Source: Bin87 sp965204395
GTDB taxonomy: Bacteria; Chloroflexota; Dehalococcoidia; Lucifugimonadales; UBA3495
Assembly (NCBI GenBank): GCA_965204395.1
Contig: OZ241987.1
Location: 1,054,001-1,118,000, forward strand
Direction of reading: 5' to 3'
DNA: 64,000 bases
Below the pieces are notes generated by a model. That model did no database searches. It saw only the letters and a list, made by a program, of their open reading frames with translations, and had not been told where the DNA came from. Below are positions 47,128 through 55,255 of this stretch, piece by piece. Within the stretch, counting starts at the first letter, position 1, and each line of letters opens with the position of its first letter. Made by a program: the position numbers and the translations under genes.

Positions 47128-47517
47128 CTACCTTGCCCCTGCAATCAGTTGCGTCAGATTATTCCAGGTCCACTTGTATATCTTGTCGGTACTGAGGGCC
47201 ATCGCTGGTTTGGTGCAAGTTTTTTTCCTCCGCCCCTTCAGAAGAAAGTACGGCTTATGCTCTTCGCGGGCAATCGTGATTTCAGCAGCTACTCCCGGCG
47301 CATCGTGCGTGTGCTCCCCGCAAATTACGATGGTGAGGTCGGACCCGCGAATACGGTTGCGAACTTCCTGCCTCCAATTCTCGTCGATGCGATGCTGCAC
47401 CGACCAATCCCTGATGCTGAATGGCGATTCCGGGTTCTTGGCTTGAGCAACCAAATTGCCCCGAAGGTCATTGTCGTGATCGTAGTCAAAGCTGATGAAC
47501 ACTCGTTTTACTGCCAT
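47128..47517 (-). CDS. MTH538-type TIR-like protein (ThsB-like)
   Basis: 129 residues from the ATG at 47517 (an ATG 12 bp earlier is possible). MAVKRVFISFDYDHDNDLRG, NPESPFSIRDWS, RIRGSDLTIVICGEHTHDAP and HKPYFLLKGRRKKTC are the hallmark strands of the MTH538 TIR-like domain used by Thoeris ThsB proteins. The start overlaps the end of the upstream TIR-like gene, and GGATGG lies 8 bp before the ATG. About 60 percent identical by eye to the neighbouring TIR domain, so the two arose by duplication. Likely a sensor that makes a nucleotide signal; no catalytic test is possible from sequence alone. Confidence 0.85.
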   Translation of the reverse strand: MAVKRVFISFDYDHDNDLRGNLVAQAKNPESPFSIRDWSVQHRIDENWRQEVRNRIRGSDLTIVICGEHTHDAPGVAAEITIAREEHKPYFLLKGRRKKTCTKPAMALSTDKIYKWTWNNLTQLIAGAR

Positions 47518-48056
47518 TGCCGTTTCCATCCTGGTGCAGTGATTTTCCGGTGACGTCTCCTGAGTCGTTTGCCTCGATTACCTTGACCGGCAATCCACCG
47601 GGAGAGGACCACCATGCCGAGAATTCCAATTCCTGCGCAAGCCAGGACGCCGAGAACATTCTCAGCCTGACTTTTCCCTTCTATCAAGCCGTTCAAATTC
47701 TCCCAGGTCCAATCGTGGACGTTATCGCTGGCCAGTGCGCTCCCGGGTTTGGTGCAGTTCCGTTCCCTTCGTCCTTTCAGGAGAAAGTATGGCTTGTCCT
47801 CCTCCCGGGCGATGGCCAATTCATCCGCGACACCGGTCGCCGTGTGGGTGTATTCCCCGCAGATGATGATGACCAGGTCGGTTTTGCGAATGCGAGCCCT
47901 CACCTTCCGTTTCCAATCTCCGGATAGATGTTCCTTCACCGACCAATCCGCAATGCTGAATGGTGAATTGGGATATTTTGCTTGCCCGACCAGAGCATGT
48001 CGGAGTTCATCATCATGATCGTAGTCAAAGCTGATGAACGCTCGTTTAACAGCCAA
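47508..48056 (-). CDS. MTH538-type TIR-like protein with C-terminal TM helix
   Basis: 182 residues from TTG at 48056, chosen because GGAGGG stands 8 bp upstream and the sequence then starts MAVKRAFISFDYDHDDELRH exactly like its neighbour; the longer open frame upstream has no such support. The TIR-like core (NSPFSIADWSVKEHLSGDW, RKTDLVIIICGEYTHTATGV, DKPYFLLKGRRERNC) is followed by a hydrophobic helix (NVLGVLACAGIGILGMVVLS) and a very basic tail. It is the first gene of the three-gene cassette and would be held at the membrane, close to the two-TM protein. Confidence 0.83.
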   Translation of the reverse strand: MAVKRAFISFDYDHDDELRHALVGQAKYPNSPFSIADWSVKEHLSGDWKRKVRARIRKTDLVIIICGEYTHTATGVADELAIAREEDKPYFLLKGRRERNCTKPGSALASDNVHDWTWENLNGLIEGKSQAENVLGVLACAGIGILGMVVLSRWIAGQGNRGKRLRRRHRKITAPGWKRQWQ

Positions 48057-48415
48057 CGCAATGTCCCTCCGTTTGGCAGTCAGGTTGTACCTGCAACTTC
48101 CCCGAAATCGGCTTCGGGCTCGCGCGTCTCGCGTCAAACATATCTGCGGGCGCGGCACCTTCAATTAAATACTACTGAACTTCGGCTGCACAAGTTCTCC
48201 AGGAGGGTCCGGCCACCGCTGACCACCGTCGCCAGAAAGATCGCCTGCAACACCTTGGACCGCCTGATTGGTCCATGAACTGTGCCAGCCTGTTCAATCT
48301 CATCGAGGCCCTCTTGGTTCGCATGGAGAAGTGTTACGTAATCCCGTCTCACGCAACCCGAGATTCGCCTCGAACACCGCTCCGGCGCGAGGCATCCATA
48401 GCAAGCACACGCCGA
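48057..48415. other. 359-bp region between the TIR cassette and the DUF6930-like gene
   Basis: It contains the leader of the TIR cassette and, at 48328-48415, a flank similar to 10263-10349 downstream of the DUF6930-like fragment. No gene is supported. Confidence 0.5.
48137..48164 (-). promoter_or_regulatory. Possible sigma70-type promoter for the TIR cassette
   Basis: On the minus strand TTGAAG (-35) and TATGTT (-10) are 16 bp apart, about 80 bp before the TTG start at 48056. Only a weak consensus match. Confidence 0.25.
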
Positions 48416-49450
48416 TCAGCGCAGAACGGTTACGAGCAGATCGTCATTGATCAGGTTCAGCGCCGGCGTGGGCCCGACGTACAGCCCGATACCCAGCGCG
48501 CGGGTTATGGGCTTGAGCATAGAGGCGACGTCCTCCCGGTCGCACACTACCGCGCCCGGCAGCCGATCCGTTCTCTCCAGCAACTCCAGCACCGGTTCCT
48601 GCTTCTTCTCCGCCGTCGGAACCCGCCGCAGCATCCGCATGGTGATGATCAACCCGGAGCCGCGTTCGACCACCATGACCAGCGTGGGCAGGTAGGGCCT
48701 TTCGTCCCTCCTGTCCTCCACTCCCGTCGGAATATACGACGCCGTCACCTCCTACACCGCTGAGCCGCCGGACGCAGGTCCGCTGATCGAACGCAGCCGA
48801 TCCGTGTCCACCCGATGCTCCTCGGCGGGCAGCGCCGGCGGCCGCAGCACTTCCCACTCGTCCTGCCAGACATCGCCCCGCAGCGATCGGGTCAGCACCT
48901 CACTGGGGTCTCGGCCGGCATAAAGGTCAAGCGCGCCCTGCCCCATCCGATCCGCCACATCCCGAACGTTGTCCAGCGCGATGGTCAGAAAGCGGGCCTC
49001 GTCGCCATTCAGGTACCAAGGCCAGTGCCCTGGGATGACGCTGCGGAAGACCGGCCATCTGCCTCGGCCACGGTACCTGAGACCCAGGTCGCGCATGGCC
49101 TTCCGTTCTCCGCCGCCCAGTTCTTCGCGGTCGCCCAGAATCGCAGTCAACGCCAGACCCCGCTCCAGCACCTCCACACCGTCCGGTTCGTGCTCCGAGG
49201 TCATGGTCGCCAGGTAATTCAACAAGCCCCGATCTCCAAGATAAACACCCAGGCCGTAGGCGACGCCACCGTCGCCCAGAGCCACACAGTAGCCCTTGAA
49301 GTGGCCCAAGGGATCATTGACCACCAGCACATCCTCGTTGGCCAGCCTTTCCCATGGCCTCGCCTCGCAATAGCGCCGGAAGGCGTGATGCAACGCCAGC
49401 CACTGCTCGGAGGTCGGCTCCGTTTCCGTGTCGGTCCTGTGCTGATCCAA
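48416..49450 (-). pseudogene. DUF7309/DUF6930-like gene split by an in-frame amber codon
   Basis: A TTG start at 49450 with GGAGG 7 bp before it gives WLALHHAFRRYCEARPWERL, DVLVVNDPLGHFKGYCVALG and YGLGVYLGDRGLLNYLATM, the pattern of the DUF7309 domain (activity/plasmid-type, unknown function). After GGSAV a TAG (48752-48754) interrupts, then the same frame continues EVTASYIPTGVEDRRDERPY, LPTLVMVVERGSGLII, the DUF6930-like half, to 48416. Removing the single TAG gives one normal 344-codon gene. It is either a nonsense mutation or suppressed. A fragment of a close paralogue is at 10.4 kb. Confidence 0.75.
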
Positions 49451-49635
49451 AGCAATGCCTCCAGCCCCGACTCTACGGTAAACCCCGATGCTGACGCACG
49501 TTCTGCGCCTTCCATTCCAGCCACGCTTGGGCATTTATCCGCTGCCGCAGCTCCTCATCCCTCGTCAGCAACGCCCCATCGATCTCACCATGGTCCAGCA
49601 GGCGATCCAGGAAAGCACGCTCCCCCTCATCGAAG

Positions 49636-50964
49636 CTGACAGGGGTATGTAATGAGTTGTTAGGAAGGGGCATGGCGGATTATTTGCATATCAGGGTTGG
49701 GATCGGGCCAGGGTTCGGGCAGCAGCCAAACGCGACGCCACAGTCGGCCCTGGTGCAGCAACCGCCGCAGCCAGACGCTGCCGTACCGGACTACGCTGAC
49801 CGATCTCACCGGCTGGTGGCCGGGGTTGTCCCCCTGGGGAGGCGGTGTTCGGGGCGGCGCCCGCAGCCGGCCGGGAGCCAGCTTCCGATCATTGGCGTCC
49901 TCCACCCGGGTCCCATAGGCCAGGGCCAGCAGGGTAGCCACCGACAGCACCAGCCAATGCCGGGAGATGCGCGTTGGGTCAGTGCGCCGGGTCTTGTGCC
50001 ATTGCCAGCCCACGCTCTTGATGGCCTTGAAGCCCAGTTCAATCCAGAAACGCAGGGCATACCAACTCACCCCCACGGCCTCGGGTGGGTGGCTGGTCAG
50101 TATGACCCAGGGTTCCCGCTGGTCGGCGCACCAGACCACCAGCAGGGTGCAGCGGCGTTTGGCTTTGCTCTTGAAGGCGGTCCCACTGCCGATCCAGGCG
50201 GCATCGGGACGGGAAACGAAGGATTGGGCGGGAAGCCGTCGGCCACCCTCCGCGCAGAAGGTGATGTTTTTCGGGTATCTGATGTAGGGATGCCAGCCCT
50301 GGGCCCGGATCTGGCGCCACAATTTGGGACTGGTCAGGCCCCGGTCGCACAGCACGATCACGGTCAGTTCCCGGGGCACCGCTGGCGCCAGGGCTTGCAG
50401 CAGTTCCACGATGGGGTCCATCCAGGCTCCCGGCCGTTTGGCCCGCAGAATGCGCCAGGCCACCGGGATGGCGCACCCTCGGTAGAGTACGCTGATGACG
50501 ATGGCGGCGGTGTCGTCCCCTTTCAGCGTCGGGTCAACCGCCAAAGCCAAACGGTTGCCACACCACCAGGACAGCACCCATTTCAGCAATGGCGCAAAGC
50601 AGAGGCTCACGTCCAGTTCCGTCCCACAGGGACGGGCCCGGTCGCTGCCGTCGTACAACCACTCTCGGAGATACTGCCGGCGACTGTTCCAGTTGCCCCA
50701 GAGGGAGAGGGTGGCAGCCACGGCGCTCTGGCAGGCGCTGCCCCCCAGGATGGTTCCGCACACCCACCAGGCCAGACCCGTCAACTGGGCCTCGGTTAGG
50801 TGAGGCAAATGCGTTTCAATGACCTGCCGCATTTGGTAGCATTCCCTGGGAAGGCGCATGGGACCCCTCCAACATCCGTTTTGTCACAAACAAGATGTCG
50901 GATAACCCGGCGCCTTCCCAAGCTCCTCACCTAACCATTTTCAGCCCGTACATACCCCTGTCAG
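49636..50964 (-). mobile_element. IS4-family element with 11-bp target duplication
   Basis: Ends CTGACAGGGGTATGTA and its exact complement TACATACCCCTGTCAG form 16-bp perfect inverted repeats. The duplicated target is CCTCATCGAAG at 49625-49635 and 50965-50975. One transposase gene fills the 1329-bp element. The 11-bp duplication fits IS4-type transposition; perfect repeats suggest a recent insertion. Confidence 0.93.
49660..50859 (-). CDS. IS4-type DDE transposase
   Basis: 399 residues. Catalytic blocks are LALAVDPTLKGDDTAAIVIS (first Asp), LTVIVLCDRGLTSPKLWRQI (second Asp) and WIELGFKAIKSVGWQWHKTR, a Y(2)R(3)E(6)K-like region with the Glu. The C-terminus is basic and proline-rich. No interruptions; probably active. 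Confidence 0.88.
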   Translation of the reverse strand: MRLPRECYQMRQVIETHLPHLTEAQLTGLAWWVCGTILGGSACQSAVAATLSLWGNWNSRRQYLREWLYDGSDRARPCGTELDVSLCFAPLLKWVLSWWCGNRLALAVDPTLKGDDTAAIVISVLYRGCAIPVAWRILRAKRPGAWMDPIVELLQALAPAVPRELTVIVLCDRGLTSPKLWRQIRAQGWHPYIRYPKNITFCAEGGRRLPAQSFVSRPDAAWIGSGTAFKSKAKRRCTLLVVWCADQREPWVILTSHPPEAVGVSWYALRFWIELGFKAIKSVGWQWHKTRRTDPTRISRHWLVLSVATLLALAYGTRVEDANDRKLAPGRLRAPPRTPPPQGDNPGHQPVRSVSVVRYGSVWLRRLLHQGRLWRRVWLLPEPWPDPNPDMQIIRHAPS

Positions 50965-51777
50965 CCTCATCGAAGGGGAGCAGCGCGGATAGGGCCCCCT
51001 GGCAATCCTCAACCAGCATCCGCCCGTATTCGGCAGCATCCATACCAGCAACCGCGCTGGCCGGCAGCGAAGGCAACAGCTGGCTGGAAAGTTCCCGAGG
51101 GTCGAAGTCCACGTCATCAACGGCGACCGTGCGCCAGTCCCGCCGGTTCATCGCCCCGTAGACGACGAAGGCGGTCCTGAACCGGGACTGGTCGAGGGTG
51201 TCAAGAGAGAGCAGTTGCCGACAGTCAAACAGGTCCCTGGCCCGGCGACGGCTCAACAGAGCAGCCAGCTTTCCCGCCGCCAACTCGTGAATGTCCAGGA
51301 CGGGGATATCCGTGGCCTGCCAACCGCCCAGCCGGTGCGAGTCCGCAGGGCGGACCGGCCAGAGCGGAACGCGGTACATGTAGTTGACGTCAACGTCTAT
51401 CCTTCCGGTTTGACCCGCCGCAGTCGGGTAACGCAGCGACCACTTGCCGCCGGCGTGCTCCGAGGGCATCCGCCTGACCGTGAAGTCCTCCCTGCTAAAG
51501 ACCGCCTGCAGGGCCTCCTCCAGCCTGGACCGCTCTTCCAGCATCCCGACCCGGCTCGCGGTACCCACGTAGTTCAGGTCGATATCGACGGACAGCCGGG
51601 GAACGTCGAAAACGAACAGGTTGAGCGCCGTGCCGCCCTTGAGGGCAAGCCTGTCACGCAGGAACGGGTGACTCCGAATGGCGTCCAGCAATCCCAGCAG
51701 TTGCGCCACCTTCTCCAACACGTCGGGCCGGAAACCCGTGGCCTGGGCCTCTGCGATCAACCTCTCAGCGGAGATCC

Positions 51778-52593
51778 TCAACCCACCTCCTCCCAAGAAC
51801 GCGTCAACACCTCCTCCGGCACCACCAGGTTCCACTCCGCTGCCAGCTTGCCGCCCCTGCGCCTGCTGCGGTCTAGGTAGTGGGGCTGCCGAGGGCAGCG
51901 TTGCTTGAGGGCCTTGAGATGACCGTCTTCGACCATCAGAATCTCCTGGTGCTGTTCCAGGAAAAAGCCCACCCTGGCCACCGTGGTCGCGTTACCCAGG
52001 AGGAGCGTGTAGGCTACAACATGATCCAGGTTGAAGAACTCCACCCCTTCCAGAGAGCGCCACACCTCTTCCCATCCACCGGCCAGGTCCGGACGGTGCA
52101 GCACGTCCACCAGGGTCCGCTCCAGGCTGGTGACCCGTACCGGCACGCCAAACCGCTCCACGGCCAGTACTCCGCGGTATTCCTCGCCTGATCGCAACAG
52201 GGCTTGCGGGAACTTGGCCCCCCGAAAGACCTGATCGCGGAAGATGAGCGTCTCCACGGGACGCTCCGCCGAATAGGTGAAGTGCTGCCAAACCGAGTAT
52301 GCCCGACCGTGGAACTCCAGCGCCGTATGGTGTGACAGCACGGCATCCGGCGTCAGCTTGGCCGCCACCAGGTAGGGGTCCACCGGGTAGGTGTCACCAT
52401 CGGCGCCGGGCGGTATCACCGCATACATACCCTGTCGGATCCGCCGGAGCCGGCCGGCCCTGGTGCGGTAGCCAAGCACCCTTTCCGGCGTCCTCATACC
52501 GTCGCTGCCGACGCGCGCCAGGTGCCGCGCCAGCTCATCTCCGGTGAACACCGGATGCTGCTGGAAGAAAACGTCGTGTTTGACGATGGGCAT
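51778..52593 (-). CDS. abiEi: AbiEi-type antitoxin
   Basis: 271 residues. The N-terminal winged-helix part (VFTGDELARHLARVG, RAGRLRRIRQGMYAVIPPGA) precedes the AbiEi core (VAAKLTPDAVLSHHTALEFH, FRDQVFRGAKFPQALLRSGE, VPVRVTSLERTLVDVLHRPD, GWEEVWRSLEGVEFFNLDHV). AbiEi proteins repress their own operon and neutralise AbiEii. The TGA stop overlaps the toxin start, the usual type IV toxin-antitoxin arrangement. The gene is intact although its toxin is interrupted. Confidence 0.92.
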   Translation of the reverse strand: MPIVKHDVFFQQHPVFTGDELARHLARVGSDGMRTPERVLGYRTRAGRLRRIRQGMYAVIPPGADGDTYPVDPYLVAAKLTPDAVLSHHTALEFHGRAYSVWQHFTYSAERPVETLIFRDQVFRGAKFPQALLRSGEEYRGVLAVERFGVPVRVTSLERTLVDVLHRPDLAGGWEEVWRSLEGVEFFNLDHVVAYTLLLGNATTVARVGFFLEQHQEILMVEDGHLKALKQRCPRQPHYLDRSRRRGGKLAAEWNLVVPEEVLTRSWEEVG

Positions 52594-52881
52594 GTTTGGT
52601 TCCTCTTATCCAGTTTGACAGATCGCTGTGCCGGCATCTCGCCAAACCGATCTTACGGTGATGGGTAGATTTGACCAAGTAGCTGGATGTTCCATCTGTA
52701 TCATGGGGAACACACGTATTGCAGTCAAGTCAGCCGGGCTATAAAATCACGGCCACAGCGAGACCGGATCGAATCAACGCCCTGAATACCCAACCCGTAT
52801 CCACCGGAGGGCCGGATAATCCGCCGCGGGTGGGAAGCCGTTCTTACGCCACGCCGCCCCCAATGCCGGAGCGAAAGCCCC

Positions 52882-53346
52882 GGTGAACACGGGCCCGGCG
52901 GTGAACGGGGCGTCCGCGGCGAAAGCGGAGGATCGGGCAGCGAGGAGGCCAGCGGCGCCATCCTGGTCCTCAATGAGACCTTCAACGCGGTCCGCAGCGG
53001 CGCCCGGCTCTTCCTCGACTACGACGCTGGCAACAACGCGTTCGTGGGCGCCGTGGAGAACACCACCGTCAACGTCCTCAGCCAAATGAGGGTCGAGGTC
53101 CACATCTCCAACGGAACGGAACTCGACCCCATCGCGCCGATGAACCTGGCTCGCGGACAGGTCCTGGAGATCAACCTCCCCGCCACCGAAGCATACTTCA
53201 CCGGTTGGATTGCCCACGCCGAGGTGGGCGGCAACGCTGAGGGAGGCCAAGTCGGAGGCGAAGGTGTCGGGGAGCATAGCGCCGAACACGGCGCCCGCTC
53301 TGTCGGGCAACACGACACCGGCAACGAGCGGCGTAGTGGCGGCTAG
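52882..53346 (+). pseudogene. C-terminal part of a Gly/Glu/His-rich extracellular-type protein, 5' end missing
   Basis: The frame reads GEHGPGGERGVRGESGGSGS, then LNETFNAVRSGARLFLDYDA, NNAFVGAVENTTVNVLSQMR, VEVHISNGTELDPIAPMNLA, LPATEAYFTGWIAHAEVG, and a second Gly/Glu/His-rich end before TAG. The middle is a compact beta-sandwich-like domain of the kind found in secreted proteins of uncultured bacteria. There is no start codon or ribosome site and the frame hits a stop near 52770, so I regard it as a truncated relic. The family is unknown to me. Confidence 0.55.
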
Positions 53347-53646
53347 AACCGGTCAGCATTCGCCTCGGGGTGATGGCATCACTTCCTGCGGAGTATGATG
53401 GCCAACCCCGGGCACAGGCGGCAAATGGACGCAGCGCTCCCAGCGGGCGCCGCGTCCGTAATTGTCCATGAGCGGGCTGACGATGCAGCGGCCGTAGCCG
53501 GTGATTGACGGAAGCCTCTCATTTTTCGGTAGCATAATCGGTACGGCAACTGCTTCCCATGAGTAGCCCTTTTATTGAGACAATGCCCCTCCGCAAGGAG
53601 GGGACTATCGACGGCCGCTGCAATATCACAGTGAAAGGATTCCCGA
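53347..53646. other. 300-bp leader region with a GCAA-loop hairpin
   Basis: No gene is supported. It contains the hairpin at 53586-53603 listed separately. Confidence 0.45.
53586..53603 (+). promoter_or_regulatory. Hairpin with GNRA-type loop upstream of the methyltransferase
   Basis: CCCCTCC and GGAGGGG enclose a GCAA tetraloop, 43 bp before the ATG of the PCMT-type gene. No T-tract follows, so it may be a leader stem rather than a terminator. Confidence 0.35.
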
Positions 53647-54849
53647 ATGTCCAACCAAACATCGTCATCAGAAGAAGCCGGGGAATTGCGAAGCCGGCTG
53701 GTCGAGGAACTGGTCCGACAGGGCGCCATCGCCAGCCCATCGGTACGACGGGCCTTCGAAGATGTGCCTCGACACCTGTTTGTCCCAAGAGTCGACGTTG
53801 CCACCGCCTATTCCGATCGGCCCATCTTCATCCGTTGGGATGAGGGAATACCGACCAGCTCCTCCAGCCAGCCCAAGATGATGGCCCTCATGATGGAGCA
53901 GCTGGGCCTGGAGCCCGGCAATCGGGTGCTGGAGATAGGCGCGGGTACCGGCTACAACGCGGCCATCCTGGCCCACGTCGCCGGAGATAATGGCAGCGTC
54001 ATCTCCATGGACATTGACCAGGACATCGTCGATGAGGCGGCCGAGAACTTGTTCGGAGCCGGCTACGGCCGGGTCAAGGTTGTATGCGGCGACGGTTTCG
54101 AGGGTTTTCCCGAAGGTCGGCCCTACGACCGAATATCGGTTACCGTGGGCGCCTACGACGTGTCGCCCCACTGGGTCGACCAACTCAGAGAGGGCGGGGT
54201 GATCGTGGTCCCGTTGTGGTTCAGGGGATTCAGTCTGAGCGTGACCCTGGAAAAGCGGAACACCGAACTCAGGGGACTTTCCGTAACACCCTGTCTGTTC
54301 ATACCGCTCCGAGGCGCGGGGCAACCGACCGAGGGGTTCTTCCCGGTCGGAGACTCCGCAGACGAAAATCCGCAAATGACCATTGCATTGGACCAGGACG
54401 ATCCAGCCTTCCGCCAGGATCTGGGGCGCCTGTTCAGCCAGGACGCCAGCCCGCGCGATGCCGGGCGTTCCCTCGCCGGCCAGTTCCACACCCAGGACAT
54501 CGACTCCGGCCTCGTGATGTTCCTCACCGTCGATCCACGGGTCTTCATCGTGTATTCCCACTCCCTGGGCAGCCTCCCCGGCGGATTCGGTTATGCGCTG
54601 ATCGACCAGGACAGCATGAGCGCCGCCGTGATATCCGAGGCAAACCCTGAACAGGTGGCGGTTTACGGAAACGGTTCGGCTTACGGGCAACTCATTGACT
54701 TGTTGGACCAGTGGGACCGGTGGGGACGTCCCCCAATCACCGACCTCCGTGTACGCGCGCTTTTCGACGCTCCGCAGTCCATTCCCGAGGGCCATTGGCA
54801 GATCAGCAAGAGGTCGGTCTACAACTGGGTCCTGTCCTGGGGAACCTGA
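53647..54849 (+). CDS. Protein-L-isoaspartate O-methyltransferase-type methyltransferase with extra C-terminal domain
   Basis: 400 residues; AAAGGA precedes ATG. The N-terminal half is PCMT-like: RAFEDVPRHLFVPR, the SSQPKMMALMMEQL stretch, SAM motif I VLEIGAGTGYNAAILAHVAG, then GSVISMDIDQDIVDEAAENL and the acidic/aromatic end of the Rossmann fold. The C-terminal 190 residues (FHTQDIDSGLVMFLTVDPRV, VYSHSLGSLPGGFGYALIDQ) form an added domain. Longer PCMT relatives of this shape include peptide-modifying enzymes, but no precursor peptide is seen nearby, so repair of isoaspartate in proteins remains the default. The gene stands alone. Confidence 0.82.
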   Translation: MSNQTSSSEEAGELRSRLVEELVRQGAIASPSVRRAFEDVPRHLFVPRVDVATAYSDRPIFIRWDEGIPTSSSSQPKMMALMMEQLGLEPGNRVLEIGAGTGYNAAILAHVAGDNGSVISMDIDQDIVDEAAENLFGAGYGRVKVVCGDGFEGFPEGRPYDRISVTVGAYDVSPHWVDQLREGGVIVVPLWFRGFSLSVTLEKRNTELRGLSVTPCLFIPLRGAGQPTEGFFPVGDSADENPQMTIALDQDDPAFRQDLGRLFSQDASPRDAGRSLAGQFHTQDIDSGLVMFLTVDPRVFIVYSHSLGSLPGGFGYALIDQDSMSAAVISEANPEQVAVYGNGSAYGQLIDLLDQWDRWGRPPITDLRVRALFDAPQSIPEGHWQISKRSVYNWVLSWGT

Positions 54850-55255
54850 TGATCCTGGATGCGAAGGTTTTCACGGTCAGGGCATAACGGCCGACCATCG
54901 CGTGTTCCCCGCCGGGCTGCTGGGCCAGCGCTCGTACCTCCTCCGGCGACGTCAAACTCCAGGACAACGGAGCGATGCAATATCCGCGATGATCCCAGGG
55001 CTGGCCATGGAAATTGTGGAGATGCTTTCGCAGTATGTGAGGATCGAGTTGGACGTGATGCCCAACGACCAGCGCCCGTAACGCTGGGTGACAAGCAGGA
55101 TGTCGCGCATCACCGCCTCCAAGCTGCGAGGCCAGCGTTGCAGTCGGTCCCATCAACCGAGCGCCAAGGGGCTGGGAAGCGCTTGGCACTGTGCTCGGTT
55201 GACGACTGTGCTCGGTTGACGCCGGTCGGAGCCAAAGATACCATTCGCCGCCGGT
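54850..55255. other. 406-bp region with a scrap of an IS21-type istB 3' end
   Basis: At about 54930-54985 the minus strand encodes HRSVVLEFDVAGGG, similar to the conserved end of IstB (HHSVILEFDVPSYR). Nothing around it is intact. No other gene is supported. Confidence 0.45.

Larger units (their letters stand above)
49473..51781 (-). pseudogene. abiEii: AbiEii/AbiGii toxin-type nucleotidyltransferase gene interrupted by an IS4-family element
   Basis: Two parts, 50965-51781 and 49473-49635, flank the IS. The first carries the nucleotidyltransferase core LALKGGTALNLFVFDVPRLS, VDIDLNYVG (the GG and DxD metal ligands), and IPVLDIHELAAGKLAALLSR, RDLFDCRQLL. The second carries FDEGERAFLDRLLDHGEIDG and the end WLEWKAQNVRQHRG. 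Joining them and removing one 11-bp duplicate restores LLPFDEGERAFLDRLLD exactly. The TTG start at 51781 overlaps the antitoxin stop. AbiEii toxins block growth by nucleotidyl transfer and are neutralised by AbiEi. The toxin is currently inactivated at about residue 270, although the metal-binding core is still encoded. Confidence 0.88.

Noticed and set aside
49657..50799. A 380-codon plus-strand frame across the IS4-type transposase
   Set aside because: Shadow of the minus-strand transposase, Gly/Pro/Gln-rich and without motifs.
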